A stretch of DNA of 64,000 nucleotides from Chenopodium formosanum (lineage: Eukaryota > Streptophyta > Magnoliopsida > Caryophyllales > Amaranthaceae): NCBI GenBank assembly GCA_024500155.1, contig CM044872.1, positions 56,177,460 to 56,241,459 of the forward strand, written 5' to 3'. Positions within the stretch are counted from its first letter, which is position 1, and each line of letters starts with the position of its first letter. A model generated the notes under the pieces. That model saw nothing but the letters and a program-made list of their open reading frames with translations. It was not told the DNA's origin and searched no databases. Positions 34,916-46,017 of this stretch are shown one piece after another. The position numbers were made by a program, and so were the translations under genes.

Positions 34916-35463
34916 TGTTAAAGTTGGCCCAAATTCTTACAAGTCCATTAAGGAGTATTATGCAGAATTTGCTAGAAAATTCTAGCAAATAATCTAACTA
35001 CCACCTAATACTAGAAGTCAAAGGACTAATCTAGAGATTTCCACTATGTCGGTGGAATTTGGTAGAAATTTCATTGAATTTCCTTGGCTTTGATCACCGA
35101 CATATACATTCCTATAAATATGATGCTATGGCCATCATTTACATGATCAACACAAGATAAAAGCCATATTCACTATAAGCCTTCTACTACAAAGTCTTTC
35201 CACCTTATTAGTTCCTTTATACCTAAACTTCCTCCTTGTAATATAATCCTCTATTATTCTAATACTCCCTTGTGAGCACTTATTATTGTAAGAGTAACCT
35301 TGTAACCATACACTCCTTCAATTAGTTTTATTTTGTACTCTCAATTTAATATAGTGGAATTATTTTCATTGCTCGTGTGTCTTTTCGATATTGCTTATCT
35401 TGCATTTATCTTTATCATTTCTCGATTTATTTTACGCTTCCGTTACGTGCTCGTATCCTAACA
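34916..35463 (+). repeat. Copia 3' LTR
   Basis: 548 bp, about 98% identical to the 5' LTR, with an extra ATC near 35415. Confidence 0.92.
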
Positions 35464-35507
35464 TAAAGATTGATAAAAAAAAATAAAAAAAAACAGAAGA
35501 AGCTTAC

Positions 35508-36119
35508 CACCAAAAGCCATGTACAGCCACCTAATTTTCTTGATTGATCCCACCTCTCCAAGTGATGCTGGAGGAAAGCTAGCATGGCTGCCCTCCATGC
35601 ATAAGTGCCATATGTTCCATATGGATCACTTAAAACCTCAAAAAATGGGGCATAATAGTTTAGCCCATTGGGAGATGGCATTATAAGGCATAGCACTGAT
35701 ACCATTAACAATGCCACCTTGCGCCTCTTCCCATCCAAAGTTGTGTCTTTGATAATCGTATACAACTTTTTAACCTTGTAGATCTCCTCTTCGAAAACAG
35801 CAGTGCAATGGTTATTGTTGTAATCTTTAACAAGGATCGGCTTGCCATCGATCCGGATTCTTGCTAGGAATAACACATCTTCTAGTGTTATTCCTAGCAT
35901 GTGCCTTCGAATGTCAAAGGTGTTGGTATTGGGATTGTAATATCCCAACACCTCTGACAAAAATGGGGTTAGAATCGCGGATTTAGGCAAGGACAAAATG
36001 TTATACAACCCGCCTAATTCTAAGCAATGCTCTAGAAAAGGCAGCGAATTATCATGTAAATCTTGTACAACATCATGAAGGATATTGAGATGGCCGACGG
36101 CTTTAATTTTTGGCTCCAT
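35508..36119 (-). pseudogene. Plant mobile domain (PMD/MAIN-like) gene, first exon only
   Basis: From an ATG at 36119, 204 residues match the plant mobile domain family (also named serine/threonine-protein phosphatase 7 long-form homologues). It has LEDVLFLARIRIDGKPI, a GLY..L start region and a WRAAMLAFL segment. PMDs occur in MULE transposases and in host proteins such as MAIN. The exon ends with a good donor (GTAAGC) at about 35507. Only about 40 bases later the copia 3' LTR begins, and no further PMD exon appears on the far side of the element. The gene is therefore interrupted or cut off. It may itself be of transposon origin. Confidence 0.65.
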
Positions 36120-37945
36120 TTAGATCCTGTCAATCCACAATTGCAAAACAGTCTTACTTCAATCAACAAACTTATAATTTAATTAACAATTTTACAATTT
36201 CATTCGACCATTTCATCACAACTTCAAAATTCAAATCTACAATCAATAAGCTTTAGCTACTTCAATGTTTGTTACACAACTGTCAAGTGTGTTTTATGAT
36301 AGTTTTTCCCTACTACAACAAAGAGGCAAATATGTATGATACTACTACATGTTAGGAAAAAAATTGGATGGGAAAAAGAGATATTAGTTGCAATATTACT
36401 ACCATCGCCGGAAAACCACAAACCACTTTTCCGGCGGTGATTTTCCAGCGGTGGTTTCGGGTTTTTCATTGTTTTCAAGTGAATTTTAGGGGTTTTAGAG
36501 GGGGAGGGGTGACCGAACTTTTCTGGAGAATTCTAGGGGTTTTCGAGGGAATGGGGAGGGTGGTCAATGCCGGAGGAGGGCGGTTAACGCTAAGTTTTTG
36601 TGTTTTAGAAAATAGTAGGTGGTAATTTTCAAAAAAAAAATAAAATTGTAGGTGGTAATTACTAAAACACCAACAATTATAGGTGGTTATTATCAAATTA
36701 TCCTTTTTTTTAAGAAATCTATAAGCTCTATAAATAGACTAGGGTATTTTAGAAACATTTCAAAAATATTAAGGAGCATGCAAAAAACCTTTCTTCTCCA
36801 AAATGATAATTTCAGTCATCAATCAAATCAAATAACTAAATCACAACAGCTTGAATTTAAATAAACGGTCATTTTGCTTCCATAGAGAAACCCTTCACAA
36901 TTTTCCCTCCTTTTATAATCAACTTTATGATTCTAACACTCTATTAATAATGAAATTCATCACTAAGAATTACTAAAATCTGTATTTGTTATAAGAAATC
37001 GAATCAATTTAACTTGTTGAGACATCTACTTCTTCCTCTATTTGATAGCTCTATGTTAGCAGTAGCTTATAACAGAATTAGTTATGAAGAGTGCCAGCTC
37101 AGTCTAAGTTGTTATGACAATTTATTGCTTTATTCCTTCTGATAGTTGTAGCTAATTAATGATGTATAAATACTCTTCTGTACTTCTCTTTTCATATTTA
37201 TCAAATTAATCAAAACTTTCCCCAAATATATCCTTCTTTTCTCCGCATTTTCTCTTCCAGAAACTTCTAGTTTTTCCGCCATTGTTGAAGCTTAGTTTTG
37301 AGGTCAAGAAGTTGACATAACTTATTATTCTCTACCGATTTAACATCGGAAGAGAGATATTATTTGATTAATCTTGCTCAAGGATTTGATGAATGGGGCT
37401 GGATTGAGGATTTCAACAATCAGAATACACTTCATTGTGAGCCCATCTATGTTTTTTTTTTTCTTTTTTTTTTCCCCGTTAATTTGCGCTATGTTTTTTT
37501 GATGTATTAAGCGTAAATCAAAATTATACCATCAAAACACAAAATTAAGAAGCTAATTTACAAAAGTGAGACTAATTATTCCACCAATAAGTTTTTTTAT
37601 TTATTTATTTTTTTTATTTTTTATTTTTTATTTTTTATAAAGAAGAGCTTCTTATTAGCTTATTCAATATCTTAATATAAAATGACACTTATATCCCCAT
37701 TTAATTTTAAATTTTATCTCAACTATATAACCCCACAGTTCTTTAAGCAATTAGCTATTTATCTTATAAATATAAAAATAAAATTAAAAAAAAAAAGTTA
37801 TTATCAAACATATTTATACAATCAGCTAATAAAGTAAGTTAGTCAAATCAATTAATATAGTTATCTTGTCAAAATCAGCTAACGCAATTAATTTTAGTTT
37901 TTCCCAAACACAACCAATATCTTCAAAAATCCTAAAAAAACTACG

Positions 37946-38450
37946 AATTTTTCACCATATACCCCTGAGTTTTTTGTTTATTCACCATACACCCTTGAAC
38001 TTTTTTGAATTCATCATATACCCCTAAGTTTTCACAAAAATACACCATATGCCCTTGATGAATAATGATTATTAACTTCATCAGTCATTAGGGTTAGTTA
38101 TGATCCGAAATCACCCTAAATACATTCCCCTACCTCCGAAATCACCCAGATCCCTTTATCCTACTCCCAAATCCACCTGTAATTTCTCATCCTCAAAATC
38201 AATCATGCGGTTATGGTTATGGAGATTTTGAATGTTTTCAAGGGTTAGAGAAAGGAGATGAATGGTTTCAGGGATGGGGGGATATCTAAGGTGGTTTCGA
38301 TGCATAATTAACAAAAGTTCACTCATCTTATCATTAGGGGTATATGGTGAATTTTTGTAACAAATTAAGGGTATATGGTGAAGTTGAAAATTTTCAGGGG
38401 TATATGGTGAATAAATAAAAAAACTCAGGGATATATGGTGAAAAAACCGA
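37946..38450. mobile_element. Mutator-like MITE 3 with subrepeated inverted ends
   Basis: Each end, about 110 bp, carries four spaced copies of a CACCATATACCCCTGA-like word, in opposite orientation at the two ends (37950-38060 and 38330-38450). Flanks AAAAACTACG (37936-37945) and AAAAACTATG (38451-38460) match at nine of ten, as for a Mutator-type target duplication. There is no coding capacity. It is unrelated in sequence to the MITEs at 14006 and 15196. Confidence 0.7.
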
Positions 38451-38957
38451 AAAAACTATGTGACATTTAAACTTGAAAGGAGAGAAAATTAGATGAATGT
38501 CCAAGGTGGTCTTCACATAATTTTAGCACATTGATTTTCACCTTGCGGAATTGCCGACCAGATGGAGTATAGATTTATGATTGGCTAAACGCATGACCAC
38601 GACCAATGCCACTGTCATAGATTAATAATCTGTTTTATCATTACTCAAATGCCCAACGTCTAAAATGCCATCCCAAAGTAAAAGAAATTGACGTATACTG
38701 CCCTATTTTTACAATTGTAGAAGGGTTTTTTCTAGTAATTAACCTTCGACTATTGAACTCGATCGTCTTCATGATAGGCAAAACAATATGTATTATACAT
38801 AGTAGGGATAACCCAACCTATATAGGAAACACGAGCACGACTCAAGCAAAGAGAGGAAAAGAGAGGGAAAAAAAAAAAGCAATCTAAGTCGTAAACATGA
38901 GTGTATAACAAAGCATCTCTTTAACGGATAACTTGATTTTAAGAAAGTTAAGTAATA

Positions 38958-39042
38958 CCTTTGTTTCTTATTATGTGCAACAAAGGGGTATTATTTGTGA
39001 GATATAAAATATTCTTATGTTACACATAATAAGAAACGGAGG
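38958..39042. mobile_element. Stowaway-like MITE
   Basis: Ends CCTTTGTTTCTTATTATGTG and CACATAATAAGAAACGGAGG are inverted repeats, flanked by TA on each side. Confidence 0.75.
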
Positions 39043-40142
39043 TAGTAGTTAATATTTTCCTAGTATAACAATTGTACATATTCTTGTAATCAATTGTCAA
39101 AAAATAATTGTACAAATTCTATAGTCGGGTTTTTCTGGGCATACCTATCTCTTTACTCATTTAAACAACTCCATTCGAGTTAAAAATACAGAGTAAAATC
39201 TTAGTTTTACAATAATTGCATCACATAACAAATAGCACACGACTACACGAGATAGAAGTCATAGCTAAAAACAAGTCCATAAAACACGCGCAACACCTTT
39301 AAATTGTACTCGTAGTTCCTAGAACAAGTATAAGGTATAACCAATAATGGTATGCATGTTCTGAATAAGTATATAGGAGTCTGACGAGTGATGCCACATC
39401 TTGAATTGCCCCCTCCAAAACGAGAAGCATCACTTCATGTTTGGTAAATGAAATCCAATATGATCCTAAGGGGTCCCTTCTTTTATACATGGAAATAACT
39501 TTACAGATATCCTTACTCGATATACATGAATCTCTGATTTCTAAAGGGGTCACAAAATAAAGCTTCATTAACTTAACACCTTACTAAAACCATACAATTT
39601 TTCATTTCAACAATTCAAAGCAACTTCATTATTGCAAATTACACTAATTTCATGTAATTCCACTTCCAAACTTTCCAAAATAGTGGCTGTATACAAGTTC
39701 GAAACTTGTTATGAATCTGTCCACCTTAATGATTCCTTCAAACCCAAAGAAATAGCAAGTCCTTAGCTTATTCTTTTTGCGCTTGGCAAACTAGTCTTAG
39801 CCAAATATATGAGGATACAGGGTAATGGAATTGATCTCAAAACTTGGCAGCCAATACAAATTTCAATATATATGAAATCTTTATAACCTTTAAATTGATC
39901 GGCCACAAAAAAAATCCTCTTAAACATGTAAGTGCAATAGCACTCTATAACTGTTTTCTCTCATCTTATACATTAATGTGAGTGTGACTACACTGCTTAG
40001 AACCTTAAGCAAATCAGTATAGCTCATTAGTACTAGGACACAAGGCATATAATTAAGTCTAGCCATATAGCCCATATACATATATTTTGTTCTTCTTTTC
40101 CAATATTGACAACATGTGTATGTGTATGTGTATGTTTTTAAA

Positions 40143-40234
40143 GAGCCATAAAGAACGGGGGTGAGAATCGATCCCAAGATCTCCTGAAACCGAGAGAGAA
40201 GCTCTAACCACTTGAGCTATCCCTTACTCTCTCG
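40143..40234 (-). mobile_element. tRNA-derived SINE, copy 2
   Basis: On the minus strand it reads GAGAGAGTAAGGGATAGCTC, with A box TAGCTCAAGTGGTTAGAGC, B box GGGATCGATTCTC and a GGCTCTT end. TATGTGTATGTGTA-like sequence on both sides (about 40113-40133 and 40237-40250) may be a target duplication. Confidence 0.75.
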
Positions 40235-42199
40235 TATATGTGTATGTGTACTAGCTTGTACTAATCATAAGTCACTTAACAAAGATAGACGACAATAAAA
40301 TTATAGTCTAGAGACCAGACACGAACCTTAAACATCAGAATAGAACCTCCATGTGATCAATCAAAATCTACATATCCTGTTAAGCAGGAAATGTTCAAGC
40401 TTCAGAAAAAACCACAAAAACTTACAAACAAAAGCAATCCATGCAAAGTAAAGAACTATACATGTGCAAAACAGCAGCCGTGCAGCTCACTTCTTCGAGA
40501 GGCACCAATCGCAGGGGGACCCACACACAAAAAAAGGGTGTACCCTCTAGATTGAGTTTCGTCTTTTTTTAAATACGACGTATATAAATTTCTCTCTCCT
40601 CAAAATAAAGATCGATATCTGAGTGTTACATCGATAATGATATACGAAGTAGATTGCAAAGTTATCAAAACAAAATTGAAAAGGTAGACAAGACCACAAG
40701 GGTTAATGGAAGTTATGGGACATTTACCCTTTCACTTTCACTTTAAACTTAGCCTATCCTGCCTTAAAGGAGTAATCCCCCACACCCTTTTGTATTCTGG
40801 TGGTTGCATCAACTTTTAAGAGGACTCATCTTACAATATCTAGCCCAGAACATGTACCTCATCTTGTTAAAAAAGAAGAGAAAAATAAAAACTTTTTAAA
40901 TTGAACAATTAGTAGAATTCCGTGGGAGTAATCACATTAGCCGCATAAAAATTCTGTGGGAGCAATCACATAAATGTATGGCCCTAGGTAGCGATTCCCT
41001 TATCGATAAAATCTAACTTTTACATAAGGCATAACGATCTAGGGCTCTAGGCATTGCTCAAAGTATAACACCACCCTTATAAGAGGGGTTCGATTCTTAC
41101 CCCTAACAAGTCTAATTTACCAAGCTGCCTTACAGCAATTACTTAGATGGGCACTCAATTGAAAAACCACAAAGATTAATTATACTTGAGGATCAAAATA
41201 AGTTGGAAGTGCTTTTCTTTTTGAAGGAGAATTGGAAGTGCTATAATTTGGTGGAAATTGACACAAAGGTTGACATAAACTTGGTAAAGTGACAATTGTG
41301 TATAAAAGTTTGTGGGATACTGACAACAGTGACAAGCGCTGTGTTTTAATTTCTGTATTTTGCATGCAAAAGCTAACATAGACAGATACTCATTCAACTA
41401 ATTCTAGCTTGCCATTAACATAACATACAACTTCAAAAACAGGTTGGAAATGAAGTACTTCCAATATGAATTTTGTATCGACAAGATTTAATTAGACATC
41501 ATCTCAACTATTCATGAATATAAAATAGCCATAAAATCTTAATTTGTTACAACATTTGGACTATAAATTACTGAATATAAATAATTTGTTGTCTCATTCT
41601 TACTATCTACTTGATATTTTTTGTTGTTGTACTTGTAAAATGAAAGGAAACCACTTTAGTACAACTATATAATGGATTGTTTGGGACCTAAAGGAAGGTA
41701 ACTATCATGTGTCACATAAATCTTTTATAGATTTGAAAGTTTTACCACCAACTCACAATAATCTTAGTACTAGTAACAAATTTTCTTTCATGTGATGATA
41801 ATAAGATCACTCCACCAACACCAATTCTACGTCACTTCATCTATTCTACAAGTAGTAATTTGAAGTTTTAACCTCAACTTGAAATATAATTAATTACTTG
41901 GTAACAAATTTCCGTTTACAAGGTGTAGTTACTACACCTTTGCATCGCTCCCCCCACCCCTCCATTCTTGTCATTTTTATTCTTATGATATTATATAAGG
42001 TCAAGAGACTCAAGACTATCTCCAAATTCTAAATCCTGATAGCAATTACACTTGTCACAATAATTCCACGAAACACATACTAATAATGTAATTATTGTGT
42101 AATTTTATGTTCCGTCTACTTCACATTAATCGTAATTAAAGACTTAAACCCCCAACCACCGCCGCCGCCACCACCCCCACCCTACACACGCGTACCAAA

Positions 42200-42445
42200 A
42201 ACCTCCCACAAAATTCTACATTATATAAGAACAAACCATTAAATTCCCATGTTGTAAGACAAAAATAAAGTGAACATCAAATTAAATGCATCAACATTAG
42301 AAATGCCACATCTATTCCTGCCTCTCATAAAATTCTTCATATATAAGAACAAACTATTTAATTCTCATGTTGTATGACAAAAAAATGTTGAACATCAAAT
42401 TAAATGCACTAACATTAATACATCCACATATCTATATCTTTGTGA
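42200..42445. repeat. Tandem duplication of about 110-120 bp
   Basis: Bases about 42205-42305 (AAAATTCTACATTATATAAG start) recur with changes at about 42329-42430 (AAAATTCTTCATATATAAG start). Both copies include TATA-like words and CATGTTGTA.GACAAAAA. This resembles a duplicated promoter block upstream of the remnant at 42360-42757. Confidence 0.7.
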
Positions 42446-42459
42446 CTCTCAAACTCTTC

Positions 42460-42757
42460 TATATCATTCTTTTCTCCCTTCTTCCGACCAGCATACCCTT
42501 CCTCATCTCTCTTTATACAACTTGTGGAACCCTCTCTTTGCCATCACATAGAAATTCCATTAATATCACGGTCCAAACACCATTCTTCCTTACCTTTCCT
42601 TAAACATCCTATCGAATACAAAGTAAACAACACTCTGTTGAGTAACGACAGAACACCACAAGCTCCTTGCCCTATAGAGTTCACTGCAATACATGTGACA
42701 AACGTCTTACAATCCGGCCAAACACCCTCACCATCACATTCAAATGTCTACGAATTT
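42460..42757 (+). pseudogene. Possible GUB_WAK-type receptor ectodomain remnant
   Basis: One frame reads YTTCGTLSLPS, then INITVQTPF. Another continues YKVNNTLLSNDRTPQAPCP. Together they resemble the Cys-rich galacturonan-binding ectodomain of LRK10L/WAK-like receptor kinases (C-G start, YKV..NTLLLS middle, CP end), with frameshifts and loss of most Cys. There is no kinase domain downstream. The match is weak and by motif only. Confidence 0.25.
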
Positions 42758-45204
42758 TAGACTTTACTTTCACAATTAATTAACTCTTAAGCAAATGTTA
42801 GCCAGGCCAATCCTAGAAACTAAGAACAGATAAAATGTTGTATCATTGCAACTTGCTAGTTACGAAATGTATGTAGCAACAAAGTAACCATCAACTTTCT
42901 AGCCATAGTTTTCATTCAATGCTGTAATGCACAAAATGCAAAACTAATCACGGTTTCATCTTTAGCAAAACAAATTAATCATGTCGACTTTTAATGCAGC
43001 AAATTAAAAGCTTTATCCTTAAAAGCTCCTTTAAATCATGTTATCAAACCTCATATGATGGAATAGAAGGTAAAGTCAGTTGTTGGTGAACTTCCGTCGA
43101 GTGGGTTGGCTGATCCACAAGATCTTATCTTTGCCACCATAATAATCAAATCAAAATAGAAAGTGATAAGACGATAGATAAGTCTAGTAACTATCAGTCT
43201 ATCATGCATATGTCAACTTGATTAACTCGTGTAATTCCATATATACTAAAAAGTACGGTATAAGTGAAATACTTCCTCTGTTCCATAACATAATTATAAC
43301 TCTGTATTAAAAAACAAATAGGACAAACATTTTAAAATAGATAGAGTACTACTTCATATGTATTAAGCAAAATATTATCAGTCAAATGTCAACTTAGTAC
43401 CTTCCTTACCTAAGGACTAAGGTCATATCACTACCCGTAACTTTATATCGCTCTCAATCTTTTGGCCGGTAAAGCTTGTACTTTATGGCGGCCAAATTAC
43501 CCGTTCAAATTGACTGACATGCTATTTCACAACCCAAAACATTGTATAATCTGCTTAGGCACTTGAGTTAGGCTCTGAAAGAGCAAAAAAAAAAAATGTT
43601 GAAAACAAGATATTTTCTGAGTTTGTTCAAAAGTTAACCTAGCAGAGTATCTTAGGAACAAAGTTGTACAACTAGGTATTACTTTTTACCATCCAAAATT
43701 TGTTGACTAAGCCCTATTTTTTGACTAATTTGCCCCTCCCTTCACTCATCTCAATTTGACCTCCTTCCGCCACCATGCCAACCACTACCTCACCTTACCA
43801 TCACCACCACCCATACAAACCCTTTTGTTCACAGGTTTTTTGATTCAAGATTCTCATGTTTGTTTTGCGGGAAAGGGAATAGAAAGTGGAATAAGGAATG
43901 AAAATAAAATGATTCGTTCTTTTGTTTTTATCACCCAAGGGATAGGTAAAAGAGATGGTAAATAAGCCAATAACGAACCAAAAGAAAATAAGATTAGCCA
44001 GAGTATCTTTGTAATTTTATCATCTACTCACAATTTATTTACCCTCGTCACAAAATAAACAAGGAATTGTCGCTGTTTTATTGTGTTCTTTATATCAACT
44101 ACTCCCAAGATATTTAAGTAACACATTCATTAATTCTCAAATTTTTGTCTTCATAAAGTATAAACCAAACAACATAATATTGTATTGATAATTTTATAAA
44201 TTTCTCGATTATTAATTCTCAATCTCTATCCAACTCTTAGAACGCCCCCACAAATACTATTTGGCCTTAAAAAAAAAAAAAAATAGAATACATCCAAATT
44301 TCAAAAATTGACTCAATAGAGCTAGCAATCTTTCAACTACCAAGAAAAAACTCTTGTTGAAGTCCATATCACAAAAGGAAATCTCTTCATAATTTAGCAA
44401 GGCAAAAGAGGGACCCAAATAGTATTGAGATAGATATTGTTCATCATAATTGAAAATTTCCACATGGCAACAATTTTCTCTAAAAGAAAGTGGGCATGAT
44501 ACATCTTTGATTACAAAATCCATTAATATATAACTTTAGTGGGTGGCCTGGGCTGCCCCGTACCCTAGCTGGTGGAATATTCCAATCGTTCAATATTTGA
44601 TTATAAGGAGGTCTAAATCAGAAACATTCTTATCAGTATTAATGACTATAATTTCAAGGAGAAAGTATAAATGAATAGTGTATTTGTTAGTTTGTTACCA
44701 CCTTGTACAAAAACAATAAGTATACTTTATTTAATACACTAATCCAACTATCCAAGACTTTTATACTCTACTATTCTGTGATTTTTTGATCCAAATACTC
44801 TACTCTAGACCTGTAATTTATGGGGTAGTGGCATCGATTCCCACTTTGTACTCTATTTCCCTCATAGGTGTGCCCATTGTGCCCCCTTCTTCTTACCATT
44901 AAAAAAAATCCTATGTCAATACGACAACAATTGAATATCTGTCCCAAATTCAATAAAATTAGTCAAAGTACATATATAAAAAGTATGCCAAAAATAAATT
45001 TTTTTAATATTCTTTATATCTAATCTAACACATGCAAATTTATGTTTTTTTTATCTCCAGAGTGGGAGCAATAGTAAACTATCGGATATGTTTGAAATGT
45101 ATCCATCAAACCTCAATCATTTATTTATTTTTTTATTTATTTTACTTTTTTTTATTATTTTTTTTGGCAAAGCTTAAGAAATCACATGACCAAGCCCTTG
45201 CCTC

Positions 45205-45303
45205 TGTGGTCTATATATACTCATCCATAACACAGGCACTAAGGACGGCAAATCCTGCAAAATTCAAACCCCCACACACACAACAAAGAAAAAAAAAAAA
45301 ACC
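45205..45303 (+). promoter_or_regulatory. Core promoter and leader of ATL gene at 45304
   Basis: CTATATATAC at 45211-45220 lies about 85 bases before the ATG, followed by a CA-rich leader ending in a 14-base A run. The spacing matches the other two ATL genes. Confidence 0.55.
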
Positions 45304-46017
45304 ATGTCACCATCCACACTCTCTCCTCTACTCTACCAAGAACTAATAATGAACCTTCAATCCTCAAGAAGGTTGCTACAACACCACCCTCTTTACCACC
45401 CTCCGCCTACAGCCGCTACGCCTCCACCTCCACCTCCACCCATGGCCAACAACCCTGTAGACCCCACAGAGCCTTACAGTGGAACTAATGGCTTTGATGC
45501 AAATGTAGTAATGGTACTATCAGTCCTCTTGTGTGCCTTAATCTGCTCACTAGGACTAAATTCCATAATCAAGTGTGCTCTACGATGCTCGAATTTCATG
45601 CCTACTGAATCTAATGACAGCAACAACGACCCAAGCTCAGAAGACACAGGCATCAAGAAGAAAGCTTTAAAGACTTTTGCTGTAGTAAATTACTCACCCA
45701 ACCTGAAGCTCCCCGGTCTTGGTACCGAATGTGTTATATGCTTGTCAGACTTCGCACCAGGAGAAAAGTTGAGGCTACTGCCAAAATGCCAACACGGATT
45801 CCATATCAAATGTATTGATAAGTGGCTCAATACTCACTCTTCATGCCCAACCTGCAGGCACTGCTTGATTGAAACATGTCAGAAGATTGTTGGCTGTGAT
45901 CAGGCTGCTAGCTCGTCACAGCCTGAACCACTGCCACTTCCACCTCAGGCAACTATCATAAATATAGCACCATTAGAACGTGAAGATTTGGTAAGAAGTT
46001 ATAGGGCTAATTGTTAG
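45304..46017 (+). CDS. ATL-family RING-H2 E3 ubiquitin ligase, copy C
   Basis: This is a single exon of 237 residues. There is a Pro-rich N-terminal part (a PPPPPPP run near 41-47), a transmembrane segment at about 66-90, then TGIKKKALKTF where the family GLD motif would be (Gly kept, Leu and Asp replaced). The RING-H2 ligands are C143, C146, C162, H164, H167, C170, C181 and C184. The C-terminal PLERED motif is shared with copies A and B. It is more diverged from these than they are from each other, and lacks the downstream duplicated blocks. It is therefore an older paralogue. It is predicted to be a membrane-anchored E3 ligase. Confidence 0.93.
   Translation: MSPSTLSPLLYQELIMNLQSSRRLLQHHPLYHPPPTAATPPPPPPPMANNPVDPTEPYSGTNGFDANVVMVLSVLLCALICSLGLNSIIKCALRCSNFMPTESNDSNNDPSSEDTGIKKKALKTFAVVNYSPNLKLPGLGTECVICLSDFAPGEKLRLLPKCQHGFHIKCIDKWLNTHSSCPTCRHCLIETCQKIVGCDQAASSSQPEPLPLPPQATIINIAPLEREDLVRSYRANC

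Larger units (their letters stand above)
30252..35463 (+). mobile_element. Ty1/copia LTR retrotransposon, degenerate
   Basis: Both LTRs, the primer binding site, the polypurine tract and gag-protease-integrase-RT-RNase H in that order are present, which defines Ty1/copia. The LTRs differ by about ten substitutions and one 3-base indel over 545-548 bp by eye. The coding region has many stops and frameshifts, so it is non-autonomous now. The five bases outside the LTRs (GGAAT and TAAAG) do not match. A simple insertion is therefore not supported; recombination at one end is likely. Confidence 0.93.
36120..45210. other. Mostly noncoding region
   Basis: Apart from the separate entries (Mutator-like MITE 37946, Stowaway-like MITE 38958, SINE 40143, receptor-like remnant near 42360) I see nothing well supported. 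An open frame of 89 codons on the minus strand at 39299-39568 and one of 88 codons at 44257-44523 show no recognisable domain. A GGCGGTGA/TCGCCGG inverted word cluster lies near 36405-36450. A degenerate Stowaway-like half lies near 43270-43350. Confidence 0.5.
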
